Counted from the first letter of the stretch, positions 8,306-16,953 are shown. The stretch is DNA of 64,000 nucleotides from CAIMUS01 sp963708455 (GCA_963708455.1 CAVPSQ010000010.1:1364001-1428000), one strand, 5' to 3'. The notes: generated from the letters alone by a model not told the origin. Program-made: numbers and translations.

Positions 8306-9323
8306 CTAGATTGGATTCCAGGTAGAAGTGGCGGATGCCGGGATAGTGGTCGATGATCCAGCCGCAGGCGGCGAAGGTAGCGCGCCCGCTCATGTTCTGG
8401 CCAGCGGCGTCGCCGGTGGAGAAATTGAAGCGCAGGTAAGCGAATTTGCTGGCCAGGAAGGTATCGACATACAGCAGCCTGGCCACGCTGGAGGTCGCCT
8501 CAGCCTCTTCCTTGAGGTGGGCGTAATTGACCGGCTCCTTCACCCATTTGACGAATTCCCGCGCCTCGCGGGCGTCACTGAACACGAATACCGGTGCCCG
8601 CTGCATGGCGCTGTCGGCTACCGTGCAGGTGACGCCACCGCACAGATTCAGCAGTTTGATGCCCCGGTTGTAGGAGGCCACCAGCGAGCCCTCGGTCGCC
8701 GCCAGGGGAATGAGGAAATCGCCGTGAGCGTGTTCGCCGTTGATCCGGAGGGGTCCGGCGAATCCCAGCGGGATCTGGGCGACGCCGCTGAAATGCTCGA
8801 TATTGCCGCGGACGGTATGGGGGTCCAGTGAATAATGAGTGATATGTTGCAGGTTGACGCCGGCGAATTGCTCGATGAACTGCTGGCGCTTGCGGATGGC
8901 GCTGTCGGCATAATCGTCCGCGGAGTCGCGGGGGATACGCACCAGATGTTCGGCGGATGCGGAGATAGCGTCTTCCACTTCAAAATTGAGCTCCCCGAAT
9001 GGAGCCGCCTTGAAGCCGATCTGGAGACGGTGTTTGCCGATCCCGAGCGTTTCGTGGTTGGCCTGGATGGTGACGGTCTGCCGCAGTGGAAACGGCAGGG
9101 GATTGTGTGCGGAGATCTCGGTAGCGGGGATGATCCTGCCATCGCCGATATCCATCAGAATGGCATCCGGGGGTATTTCTTTGCCGTTGATGCGGATACC
9201 CAGCCACTGGGTTAACTGAGCGTCGCTGAGCCGGTTCTTGAGAGTGAACTGTACGCCGCTTGCGATGTTTTGCAGGCTGGAAAAATTGTAGAGTTGCTTG
9301 AGTAACAAGCTGGGTACTGGCAT
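8306..9323 (-). pseudogene. HMG-CoA reductase, 5' part (interrupted by IS1182 element)
   Basis: N-terminal two-thirds of HMG-CoA reductase, which reduces HMG-CoA to mevalonate with NADPH. The catalytic glutamate lies in PLAATEGSLVASYNRG and the coenzyme A region in VAQIPLGFAGPLRINGEHAHG. The protein now runs past the insertion point into the element (reading GVCLTCPA) and stops. The N-terminal roughly 150 residues precede the usual catalytic core. I chose MPVPSLLLKQL (9323) as the start, although the frame stays open further upstream. It lies 91 bp downstream of the enoyl-CoA hydratase gene. The gene is inactivated in this copy. Confidence 0.92.
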
Positions 9324-9414
9324 GCAGCGTGCTCCGCGATGGATAGTGATAATGCCGGCTTGCGCCGCCGCAGGCAGCGGCCGTGGGCGCGGGTAAGCCT
9401 TGCAGCGGAGGCCG

Positions 9415-10197
9415 TCAGCATCCCTGGAAACGGGCTTCCCGTCTTTCGATAAAGGCTTGCACGCCTTCTTTGACATCGTCGCTCTGCATAATCGGCATTA
9501 GGTCGGGAAGCAGTCGGGCGAGCGCCGCCTTGTCTCCGTAGATCCGGGCGATCCGGGCCGAACGCAGGCTGGCCTGCACCCCCAGGGGTGCCTGCGCGGC
9601 GATAGTAGCGGCGATAGCCAGGGCCCGCTCCAGTTGCTGGCCGGGGGGCGTGACTTCCTGCACCAGACCCAGGCGATAGGCTTCGTCGGCGTGGATTTCA
9701 TCGGCGGTCAGCAGATAGCGCATGGCGTTGCCCCAGCCGATTTCCTGAATGAAGCGCACGGTCGCGCCGCCTACGGGATAGATGCCGCGTTTGACTTCGA
9801 TCTGGCCGAGACGGAGATCGGTAGCGGCCACGCGGATGTCGGTCGCCAGCAGAAACTCGATGCCGATGGTAAAGCAGATGCCCTGTACCGCCATCACCAG
9901 CGGCTTGGCGAGCCGGTTATCCTCGTCCAGCCCCAGCGGATCGATGGCCCCTGGCGGCAGTTCGGGAAAATGTCCCTGGCTGAAACACGGCGCCCACACA
10001 GGCAGATCCAGTCCCCCGGTGAAGTGGGCGCCGTGGGCGAACAGCACGCCGCAGCGCAGCTGCGGGTCGCGGTGCAGGCGGCCGTAGGCGGCACCCATAT
10101 CGCGGTACATGTCCAGATCGAACGCATTGCGCTTGTCCGGACGGTTGATGCCGATCAGCAACACATGACCGCGCTCTTCGACAGAGATGGAGCTCAT
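9415..10197 (-). CDS. Enoyl-CoA hydratase/isomerase family protein
   Basis: 260-residue crotonase-fold protein. The opening strand is VLLIGINRPDKRNAFD. The oxyanion-hole region FAHGAHFTGGLDL lacks the usual acidic pattern of a standard hydratase at one position. QGICFTIGIEFLLATDIRVA is the second oxyanion loop, and the C-terminal helix is normal. The exact substrate cannot be told from sequence; subfamily members include dehydrations and isomerisations of acyl-CoAs. The start is MSSISVEERG at 10197. It precedes HMG-CoA reductase on the same strand, so a shared transcript is likely, and the IS1182 insertion would be polar only on the reductase tail. Confidence 0.85.
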   Translation of the reverse strand: MSSISVEERGHVLLIGINRPDKRNAFDLDMYRDMGAAYGRLHRDPQLRCGVLFAHGAHFTGGLDLPVWAPCFSQGHFPELPPGAIDPLGLDEDNRLAKPLVMAVQGICFTIGIEFLLATDIRVAATDLRLGQIEVKRGIYPVGGATVRFIQEIGWGNAMRYLLTADEIHADEAYRLGLVQEVTPPGQQLERALAIAATIAAQAPLGVQASLRSARIARIYGDKAALARLLPDLMPIMQSDDVKEGVQAFIERREARFQGC

Positions 10198-10434
10198 GAT
10201 GGTTGTCTCTCCGCTGGTTGGAATTTGGCTTGGGGTTATAGGAAGGCTGGCTGTTGTTTCGGCAACCAATCTCACGCAGCACAAGCGTGGAACCGCCGGC
10301 TGGCTCGCGTCCCCAGTTGTTAGAGCATGGGGTATTTGTCGGTGGTCATATCACTCAACCTTGTCGGTTGCTATTCTCGCGGCCGATCATGATGCTGTGG
10401 AGTTGATAGCTGAGATTCCTGCGGTCCAGCGCCC

Positions 10435-10758
10435 TCACGCAAATCCCAGAAACACGGCCAGCGCCCGATTCACGGCCAGCAGGGTGGTATCGTCCAGCCG
10501 TCCGACGGTCTCACCCACCTTCTCGCGGGGTACAGTCGTGGCCTTGTCCACCATCACTTGCGAGCGCTTTTTCAGACCATTGTCCGCGCTGGGCTCCACG
10601 TCGATGCGAAACAACACCGTGTTCCGTAGCTCGCTCGTCACCGGCAACACCGTTGCCGAAGGATGCTCGGTAAACAGATCGGATTGGATGATCAGCGCCG
10701 GGCGAGGTTTGCCGTAGTCGCCCGGCAAGGCCACCCTCACCAGATCACCCCGCCTCAC
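10435..10758 (-). CDS. MazF/PemK-family endoribonuclease toxin
   Basis: 107 residues with the PemK/MazF beta-barrel start MRRGDLVRVALPGDYGKPRPALIIQ and the TVLPVTSEL and SQVMVDKATTVPREKVG strands characteristic of sequence-specific mRNA interferases. The ATG overlaps the stop of the upstream antitoxin gene by 4 bp (10755-10758), so the two are translationally coupled. It appears full-length. Toxin activity is inferred from the family. Confidence 0.9.
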   Translation of the reverse strand: MRRGDLVRVALPGDYGKPRPALIIQSDLFTEHPSATVLPVTSELRNTVLFRIDVEPSADNGLKKRSQVMVDKATTVPREKVGETVGRLDDTTLLAVNRALAVFLGFA

Positions 10759-10997
10759 GTCCAGCCTTCCGTATCCGCAACCGCCTCGATCCAGTCCAGG
10801 ATCTCCTGCTCATGGGGATCGTCGCGCAGCGACAGCGACTGGCGGCGGCATTCCTCGGCAAAACCGGGACGGCGGGTGTCCGGTACCCAGATTTGGACAG
10901 GCCGCAGGCCAGCGGCCCGTAGCCTATCACGGTGGCGCTTGACACGTTCGACAACATTCGCTCTCAAGAGTGATTCTCCACTCAAGCCTGGTAACAT
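10755..10997 (-). CDS. MazE-type antitoxin (DUF3018-like)
   Basis: 80-residue protein with a basic N-terminal segment (VVERVKRHRDRLRAAGLRPVQIWVPDTRRPGF) typical of the DUF3018 antitoxins paired with MazF toxins. An acidic C-terminal tail (DDPHEQEILDWIEAVADTEG) would wrap the toxin. It lies directly upstream of the toxin gene with an ATGA overlap. It is expected to bind its own promoter as a repressor. The start may alternatively lie a few codons downstream. Confidence 0.85.
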   Translation of the reverse strand: MLPGLSGESLLRANVVERVKRHRDRLRAAGLRPVQIWVPDTRRPGFAEECRRQSLSLRDDPHEQEILDWIEAVADTEGWT

Positions 10998-11085
10998 GTA
11001 ACGAATATAGCCCTCATCCGAAGGAGCGTCAATGACTTCAGCGCGACCCCAAATCGGCTACCCACTCAAGGCGAGACAATTCGAC

Positions 11086-11163
11086 CCTGGGAGCGCCGGC
11101 GTCCTCGCCGGCCTCAAGGCAGCGACGCCAGCTAACAGCCGGCCAGATGCCGGCGCTCCCGGG
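11086..11163. repeat. Dispersed palindromic repeat, close-spaced pair of arms
   Basis: Arm 11086-11112 (CCTGGGAGCGCCGGCGTCCT...) faces a variant complement at 11138-11163 with a 25-bp loop, forming a strong hairpin. It is the same family as at 3587-3705. It lies between the MazEF-like and DinJ/YafQ loci in a segment with no gene. Confidence 0.75.
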
Positions 11164-11275
11164 TGAGCCCCTCTGCAGTCAGCAGGCAAAGCGTCCTGCC
11201 TTAAGTGGGTAGCCTGGATGGAGAAAGAATGATGTTAAAATGCGTCATTGTAGCCACATTGACGGAGTAACGATC

Positions 11276-11566
11276 ATGCCTACCACACTTTCACACCCTC
11301 TCAAAGTTGCTGAAATCCGTTCCCGCATCGAACTCGATTTGAAGGAGGAAGCGACTCGGGTGCTGGCTGCTTGCGGACTGAATGTATCGGATGCGATCCG
11401 TCTATTCCTGCGTCAGGTGGTTGCCCAGAACGGCCTGCCGTTTGAAATTAAAGTGCCTAATGCCTTAACCCGCGCAGCGATAGAAGAAGCCCGCTCTGGC
11501 AACCTGCCGCACTTTGGATCGGTTCAGGAATTGTTCGATGACCTTGAAAAAAACAGCGAAGAGTAA
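11276..11566 (+). CDS. dinJ: RelB/DinJ-family antitoxin
   Basis: 96-residue ribbon-helix-helix antitoxin. Family signatures include RIELDLKEEATRVLAACGLNVSDAIRLFLRQVV and the C-terminal toxin-binding stretch NLPHFGSVQELFDDLEK. The start at 11276 is chosen because GGAG lies upstream. An earlier open frame has no ribosome binding site. The 3' end overlaps the toxin gene by 29 bp. The partner toxin is frameshifted and truncated, so the antitoxin may now be an orphan that could still cross-neutralise other YafQ-like toxins. Confidence 0.9.
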   Translation: MPTTLSHPLKVAEIRSRIELDLKEEATRVLAACGLNVSDAIRLFLRQVVAQNGLPFEIKVPNALTRAAIEEARSGNLPHFGSVQELFDDLEKNSEE

Positions 11567-11775
11567 ACGCGCCAACCCCCCGCGAGAGTTTTCCCGGACG
11601 AAGGAATTCAAAAAGGACTGGCAACGCCTCACGCATAGCGGCCGTTACGACATGAACCGCCTCAAAGAGGCGATGCTGTTGCTCATTGAGAACACCGTGC
11701 CATTACCGCCGGAATGGCTCGATCATGCGCTGGCTGGAAATTGGACGAATCATCGTGAGTGGCCATATCGGAGGG
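11538..11775 (+). pseudogene. YafQ-family toxin, frameshifted and 3'-truncated
   Basis: The opening encodes SRTKEFKKDWQRLTHSGRYDMNRLKEAMLLLIENTVPLPPEWLDHALAGNWTNHRE, which matches YafQ up to the region before the conserved HIGG. The HIGG motif follows only in the +1 frame, so a one-base change has shifted the frame. The catalytic C-terminal part (usually GDFLLIYQL... with a late histidine) is replaced by short direct repeats. The ribonuclease should be inactive. Confidence 0.85.
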
Positions 11776-11809
11776 GCATGCGCTGGGTCAAGCATGCGCT
11801 GCATGCGCT

Positions 11810-11874
11810 GGGTCAGGTCTTGCAATCACGCACCTGTGTTATTGCAAGACCTGTGTTATTGCAAGACCTGACCC
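11810..11874. repeat. REP-like hairpin and direct repeats
   Basis: A perfect 17-bp inverted repeat (GGGTCAGGTCTTGCAAT at 11810-11826, complement at 11858-11874) encloses extra direct copies of the 17-bp arm. Direct repeats of 'tgacccctttat' follow up to 11935. Similar GGGTCAGGTCTTGCAAT palindromes are known to accompany REP-associated tyrosine transposases; none is in this window. It has eaten into the yafQ 3' end. Confidence 0.7.
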
Positions 11875-11944
11875 CTTTATTGTGTGTGACCCCTTTATGT
11901 GACCCCTTTATGACCTTACATGTAATTAGAAAGGGGCTTGTCTT

Positions 11945-13741
11945 ATGTTGACACGCATCAGCATCCGCAACTTCAAGCGTTTTAAAGATTCAGACATCGA
12001 GCTTGGCAAAGCAGTGGTCCTGATCGGTCCCAACAATTCCGGCAAGACGACGGCTTTGCAGGCGCTCGCTCTGTGGAACATCGGCCTACGACGCTGGAAC
12101 GAGAAATGGAAGAGCAAATCCTCGTCGGAGAAAAGACCGGGCGTCACCATCAACCGACGCGACCTGGTTTCCATTCCCGTGCCAGTTGCCAACCTGCTCT
12201 GGCGCAATCTGCACGTTCGGAACACTTCGCGGAGTAAAGAAAACGGCAAGCTCCGGACCGAGAATATCCGCGTGGACATCGTCGTGGAAGGCGTAACCCG
12301 AGACAAGGCTTGGTCCTGCGGCCTCGAATTCGATTACGCCAACGAGGAGTCGTTCTATTGCCGGCCCCTTCGCATCGATAAAGAGGGGAAAAATCGGATG
12401 CCCGTTCCCGACGAAGCGGGTAGCGCCCGCGTTGCATTCCTTCCCCCCATGTCGGGCTTGGCGGACCGTGAGTTTGTAAAGCAGCCGGGGGAAATCGGCG
12501 TACTTATCGGCCAAGGCCAAACGGCCCAAGTGCTACGTAACCTTTGTTACCAAATCTATGAGCACAAGGATGCAGGGCATTGGGATGATTTACTGAGGCA
12601 CATCAGAGCCTTGTTTGGTGTGGAACTGCTGGCGCCACAATACATCGCTGAGCGCAGCGAAATCACCATGGCCTACAACGATGAGGGAAATAATACGCTC
12701 GACCTGTCATCATCGGGACGTGGGCTACAGCAGACGTTGCTCTTGCTCGCACACCTTTATAGCAACCCTGGAGCGGTGCTACTTCTCGACGAGCCGGACG
12801 CCCACCTGGAGATGTTGCGGCAGCGCCAAACCTACAACCTCCTGATCCAGGTCGCCGAGCAGCAAGGCTCACAAATCATCGCAGCCAGCCATTCCGAAGT
12901 GGTCCTCAACGAGGCCGCCGAGCGGGATACTGTCATCGCCTTTGTTGGCAAGCCCCATCGCATTGATGATCGAGGCTCCCAGGTCTTGAAGGCTCTGCGG
13001 GACATCGGCTTCGAGCAATACTACCAGGCGGAACAAACCGGCTGGGTACTGTATTTGGAGAACGCCACCGATCTTGCCATTGTTCAGGAGTTTGCCAAAT
13101 CACTTGACCACGAAGCGCAGCATTTCCTGGCGCGGCCCTTTGTGAAGTACGTCGAGACCAATCTGCCGCAGAAGGCGCGGGACCATTTCCACGGATTGCG
13201 GGAAGCCAAGAATGATCTGGTGGGCATTGCCATCTTCGACCGTCTCGACAAGGAACTTCAAGCCGAAGCCGCGCTCGTCGAAATGATGTGGCGTCGCAGG
13301 GAGATCGAAAACTATTTCTGCAGAGAAGAGGTGTTGCTTGCCTACGCCAGACACGACCAGCCCGATGATCTTTTCGGCAGAGCCGAGATTGAACAGCGCG
13401 AGCGGGCGATGCGTGCGGTCATAGCGGAAGTGACAGAAGCGCTGCAAACTCTCGACCGGCCTAATCCCTGGTCTCCAGAAATCAAGGCAACCGACGAGTT
13501 TCTCGATCCGCTGTTCAAGAAATATTTCCAGAAACTCGGACTGCCGCTCCAATTGCGAAAATCCGACTATCACACCCTTGCGAGCCTGGTACCTAAGGAA
13601 AATCTAGACAGGGAAATCACGGAGAAGCTTGATGCCATAGTAACTGTGGCCAGGAAAGCAAAGCCGAGGACGGAATGTTCCGCCGCATGTTCTTTACGAT
13701 GCCGACGTACTTCGGCAACGATGGGGTCTGCAATCATTTGA
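11945..13741 (+). CDS. SMC/AAA-type ATPase with TOPRIM/DUF4435-like C-terminus, 3' end chimeric
   Basis: 598-residue reading frame. The N-terminal ABC/SMC-type ATPase has Walker A LIGPNNSGKTTAL (about residues 26-38), an LSSSGRGLQQTLLLL signature (about 255) and Walker B VLLLDEPDAHL (about 276). The C-terminal part has an acidic motif WVLYLENATDLAIVQEFA, then IAIFDRLDKEL and RRREIENYFCREEVL. This pattern resembles OLD-type TOPRIM or DUF4435 nuclease domains, as in fused AriA-AriB (PARIS) proteins. That assignment is a motif comparison, not a search result. The last about 25 residues (from RTECSAACSL) are not family sequence: they are read antisense through a truncated antitoxin fragment. The start at 11945 has AGAAAGGGG upstream. 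Likely role is phage defence, possibly disabled by the truncation. Confidence 0.75.
   Translation: MLTRISIRNFKRFKDSDIELGKAVVLIGPNNSGKTTALQALALWNIGLRRWNEKWKSKSSSEKRPGVTINRRDLVSIPVPVANLLWRNLHVRNTSRSKENGKLRTENIRVDIVVEGVTRDKAWSCGLEFDYANEESFYCRPLRIDKEGKNRMPVPDEAGSARVAFLPPMSGLADREFVKQPGEIGVLIGQGQTAQVLRNLCYQIYEHKDAGHWDDLLRHIRALFGVELLAPQYIAERSEITMAYNDEGNNTLDLSSSGRGLQQTLLLLAHLYSNPGAVLLLDEPDAHLEMLRQRQTYNLLIQVAEQQGSQIIAASHSEVVLNEAAERDTVIAFVGKPHRIDDRGSQVLKALRDIGFEQYYQAEQTGWVLYLENATDLAIVQEFAKSLDHEAQHFLARPFVKYVETNLPQKARDHFHGLREAKNDLVGIAIFDRLDKELQAEAALVEMMWRRREIENYFCREEVLLAYARHDQPDDLFGRAEIEQRERAMRAVIAEVTEALQTLDRPNPWSPEIKATDEFLDPLFKKYFQKLGLPLQLRKSDYHTLASLVPKENLDREITEKLDAIVTVARKAKPRTECSAACSLRCRRTSATMGSAII
13676..13737 (-). 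pseudogene. Antitoxin fragment of a PIN-type toxin pair, 3'-truncated
   Basis: A good GGAGG ribosome binding site precedes ATG at 13737. The reading MIADPIVAEVRRHRKEHAAEH matches the start of small proteins usually encoded after PIN-domain toxins. The family sequence ends at about 13676, where the ATPase gene from the opposite strand begins. The junction removes the ends of both genes. Confidence 0.6.
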
Positions 13742-14005
13742 CGTTCCTCCGATTTCTTCGGGCGAACAAATTCGTGGATAAACAAACCCGCATGACTCCA
13801 CGAGTTTGACGATTGCTGATTTCATTTCGGCATTGTTTATGTGCTTGAAGTTCCACGTAAGAAGGAAGTCGACGCCTTGTGCAGCAGCGATGCCGATATG
13901 AAGCGCATCTTCTTCACTGCCTTTTGGAACCGCGCCTTGCGCCACCAGCAACTCAGCCAATTCTGCTGCTTCATCCGAGACGGTCAGGCTTGGAATCACT
14001 GGTTA
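13694..14005 (-). pseudogene. PIN-domain (VapC-like) toxin, N-terminally truncated
   Basis: About the last 90-100 residues of a PIN ribonuclease toxin are recognisable (PSLTVSDEAAELAELLVAQG, EDALHIGIAAAQGVDFLLTWNFKHINNAEM and RICSPEEIGG). The N-terminal half, including the first catalytic Asp cluster, is missing: an in-frame stop lies just upstream of the start of homology near 14005. The 3' end overlaps the antitoxin-like fragment. The whole cassette at 13676-14005 therefore looks like a remnant. Confidence 0.7.
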
Positions 14006-14254
14006 GGAAGAACCCGGATTGCGCTCCGCAAGCTCCGCTCCATCCGGGCTACGCCGGCTGATTACCATTTGCTCGTAGCGCGCTCATCACATCGTTATGC
14101 TGATGAATGGAGTCAGTTCTCAGGCACGCCGTCGATTTCCTCAAGCATGGCATAATGGTACACTTACGAACATGCCGCTGACCCCGTCCAGCCCCCCCAG
14201 CCCAACAGTCCCGTCGTCTTGCAGACCCCAATTGAATCGGTAAAGAGAAAACGC

Positions 14255-15097
14255 ATGAGTAAGAATACAATAGTGATTATATCGGTGCTTGCCGCGTCAT
14301 GGTTTGAACTATCATCTTTTTCGGTATGGGCCGATGAGGTGGTTTCCATTGATCAGGCCGCTGCAATGACAGGAGGAGTAACTCCTGGCGATGCGCCGGC
14401 CTTTCCAATAACTATCAGCCGATCCGGTAAATATAAGTTAAAAGGAAATCTTATGATAGACATGCCGGGTAAAAATGTCATTGAAATAACAGCCCATAAT
14501 GTCACTATTGATCTCAATAACTATACCATCAGCGGTTCCCAGGGAGCGCAAGGCGGGGCAACGGTCGGTATTGTGAACCTCATGGGCAGCGCTTACACCA
14601 CCGTGCTTAATGGCACTGTAACGAGTATGAGTTCGGATGGTTTGAATCTATCCTTCGCCGCCCATGTTGAGAATATAAAGGCCATTGCAAATGGCGGCTC
14701 CGGCATTGCTGCCGGCCCCGATAGTTTCATAAAAAACTGCATGGTTTTATATAATAATCCTGGTATTTTCTGCCATAGCGGTTGTGTTCTTACTAATAAT
14801 CACGTCGCTGGAAACAGCAATGCGGGAATCAGTATCAGCGATGGCGGTTTGGTTAAAGAAAATATAGTCAGCAATAATACCTATGGAATTATCGACCGCA
14901 ATGAGGATGCTTATTTGGGAGGGAGTTTGATTTTTAATAATGTGGTGCATCATAATAAAAACTATGGGTTGCTTATGAATCAGAATTCAAGGTATATGAA
15001 AAATATTCTTGTAGGTAATAATGGTGAAGAGCCTGATTTACAAACGCTAGGCGGTAGTAAGCTCAGCAGAGATTTACGCTCTATTGAAAACGAATAA
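14255..15097 (+). CDS. Secreted right-handed parallel beta-helix protein
   Basis: 280 residues with a signal peptide (SKNTIVIISVLAASWFELSSFSVWADE) and many short Asn/Gly-rich repeats of the pectate-lyase-like beta-helix type, such as VIEITAHNVTIDLNNYTIS, GIFCHSGCVLTNNHV and NVVHHNKNYGLLMNQN. It is therefore probably a periplasmic or extracellular carbohydrate-binding or -cleaving protein, substrate unknown. The base composition is clearly more AT-rich than its neighbours, a sign of transfer. An upstream start at 14219 is possible, but 14255 gives a normal signal peptide. It lies alone between TA remnants and an IS remnant. Confidence 0.7.
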   Translation: MSKNTIVIISVLAASWFELSSFSVWADEVVSIDQAAAMTGGVTPGDAPAFPITISRSGKYKLKGNLMIDMPGKNVIEITAHNVTIDLNNYTISGSQGAQGGATVGIVNLMGSAYTTVLNGTVTSMSSDGLNLSFAAHVENIKAIANGGSGIAAGPDSFIKNCMVLYNNPGIFCHSGCVLTNNHVAGNSNAGISISDGGLVKENIVSNNTYGIIDRNEDAYLGGSLIFNNVVHHNKNYGLLMNQNSRYMKNILVGNNGEEPDLQTLGGSKLSRDLRSIENE

Positions 15098-15200
15098 AAT
15101 ACAAGCAAGATTCAGAAATTATTGTTCGATATGGCATGGCTGTCCAGCCGTAGCCTGGGGAGCGAAACTGGCGAAGCGCAATCCAGGTTGGGTGCTGCCC

Positions 15201-15437
15201 TTACAGGAGTGGCTCGATCCGATCCGCTACCTGGCTCTGCGCTTGCTGCTGGATGTCTTCCGGCAAGGATTGGGCATAAAACACCTCAAAGTCGTGTGCC
15301 GCGGTGGCGACGATCTCTTCAACTTGGCGCTTGCCAATGTGCATGCCGGTTTCCGCTTCAATGTCTTTGACGACCTCCTCAAACGACTCCTTGGCCGCCT
15401 GGCGGGCGACCCGCTGCTGCAACCGATGGAATGACAC
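15201..15437 (-). pseudogene. Transposase fragment (ISKra4-like)
   Basis: 78 residues (RLQQRVARQAAKESFEEVVKDIEAETG, then MHIGKRQVEEIVATAAHDFEVFYAQ) resemble an internal part of ISKra4-family transposases. Both ends of the gene are missing and no terminal repeats are seen. It is probably the remains of an old element. The rest of 15098-15637 contains no gene. Confidence 0.55.
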
Positions 15438-15637
15438 GGCTGGTCAAACGCTACCGCTTGTGCTTTCATAGTACAGGACCTCGCGTCTCAGAAGGCGAGT
15501 GGATAAGATTCTTATTTACCCCTTGAGAGGTTCTTTTTCAAATCCTACACGCTATAACGTGTTGATTTTTGGTAACCCTCCGTCGTAAAAAAAGAGCCGC
15601 ACCCATTTCACTATCTAATCCATCAGGCTACTGGCTT

Positions 15638-16504
15638 ATGAAGCAACGACCGGTTATCATAGGAACTGTTACATTTCTGATACTCCTGGCATGGGTGGCC
15701 CCGGCTGCCGCCGGAGATCCCTGGGGCCAGGTAGCCGCTGCGCTGCCTGGGCCGCCGCAGGTCATCGGTTTCTACAGCGCCGGCTGTCTGGCGGGCGCAG
15801 CCCGAGCACCCTTGCAGGGCGAAGGTTTTCAAGTAATGCGGCCGAGCCGTAACCGGATTTATGGACATCCTGATCTCATCGCTTTCATCCGGCGGCTCGG
15901 TCAGCAGTCTGCAACGCGGGGCGAAAAGCTCCTGATCGGTGACCTCTCCCAACCGCGCGGTGGTCCCATGAGCTACGGCCACGGCAGCCACCAGAGCGGT
16001 CTGGACGTAGACATCTGGTTTACCCAGGTTCCCCGGCAGCGTTCGCTGAGTTGGTCCGAGACCGAACAACTGCCGATGCTGCCGGTCATTCTGGCGGAAC
16101 AAGGCCGCCTGGATTCCACCCGCTGGTCTCCCCGTCTGCGCGATACGCTCAAACTGGCCGCCGGCATGCCGGAGGTGGAGCGCATCTTCGTCAATCCCAT
16201 CATCAAACGGGCGCTCTGTCGCAGCCAGTCCGGCGACCGCGACTGGCTGCGCAAACTCCGTCCCTGGTGGGGACACGATGAGCATTTCCATGTGCGCCTG
16301 TACTGTCCCGCCGGCAGCCCTGCCTGCAACTCGCAAAAGCCACTGCCATCGGGAGACGGCTGCGACGAAGGTCTGGACCGTTGGGCCTGGGAGGTGCAAC
16401 AGATCGCGCTGGGGTTGATGACCCGCAAACCGCCCGGCGAGCGGCGCGAACCGGAATTGCCGGCGCTGTGCCGGAGCGTGCTAAACGGCTATGCGACCCG
16501 CTGA
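15638..16504 (+). CDS. mepA: Penicillin-insensitive murein endopeptidase MepA
   Basis: 288-residue periplasmic D,D-/L,D-endopeptidase (M74 family) that cuts peptidoglycan cross-links. A signal peptide (VIIGTVTFLILLAWVAPAAA) is followed by the mature enzyme. Zinc-ligand motifs are visible: the H and D of GHGSHQSGLDVDIW and the two histidines of WWGHDEHFHVRL. Cysteines typical of MepA disulfides are in AGCLAGAA, RALCR, CNSQ and GDGCDEG. The start at 15638 (MKQRP) gives a normal signal peptide, and the upstream frame is open but not family-like. It complements the AmpG recycling permease at 35636. Confidence 0.95.
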   Translation: MKQRPVIIGTVTFLILLAWVAPAAAGDPWGQVAAALPGPPQVIGFYSAGCLAGAARAPLQGEGFQVMRPSRNRIYGHPDLIAFIRRLGQQSATRGEKLLIGDLSQPRGGPMSYGHGSHQSGLDVDIWFTQVPRQRSLSWSETEQLPMLPVILAEQGRLDSTRWSPRLRDTLKLAAGMPEVERIFVNPIIKRALCRSQSGDRDWLRKLRPWWGHDEHFHVRLYCPAGSPACNSQKPLPSGDGCDEGLDRWAWEVQQIALGLMTRKPPGERREPELPALCRSVLNGYATR

Positions 16505-16554
16505 ACAGCGGGCCAGCGCAGGCGCTTTGCGGCAGCCACGGACAGCGGGGAAAC

Positions 16555-16953
16555 TTAATCCCGAGGCTCCAGTTGCAGCGCCGCCGAATTGATGCAATAG
16601 CGCAGACCGGTCGGTTGCGGACCATCCTCGAACACATGCCCCAGATGGGCGCCGCACTGGCTGCAGAGCACTTCGGTGCGCCGCATGAGCCAACTGTTAT
16701 CGGGTTCGGTCGCCACGTTATCCTGCCGGGCAGGTTTCCAAAAACTGGGCCAGCCGCTGCCGGAATCGTATTTGGCTGCGGAGTCGAACAATTCGGCGCC
16801 GCAGCACACGCAGCGATAGGCACCGGGCATCTTGCAGTTGTGGTATTGTCCGGTGAAAGCCTGTTCCGTGCCCTTCTGGCGGCTCACGGCGTATTGCTCA
16901 GGGGTCAACTGCGACCGCCATTCGGCGTCGGTCTTGTCGATTTTGAACTTCAT
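16555..16953 (-). CDS. msrB: Peptide methionine-R-sulfoxide reductase MsrB
   Basis: 132-residue reductase of methionine R-sulfoxide in proteins. The zinc site is made by two CxxC pairs (CVCC and CSQC), and the catalytic cysteine lies in RYCINSAALQL. The conserved SGSGWPSFWKP and HLGHVFEDGPQPTGLRYC motifs are complete. The start at 16953 has GAGGAGA upstream. It is monocistronic and convergent with mepA; its msrA partner is not in the window. Confidence 0.97.
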   Translation of the reverse strand: MKFKIDKTDAEWRSQLTPEQYAVSRQKGTEQAFTGQYHNCKMPGAYRCVCCGAELFDSAAKYDSGSGWPSFWKPARQDNVATEPDNSWLMRRTEVLCSQCGAHLGHVFEDGPQPTGLRYCINSAALQLEPRD

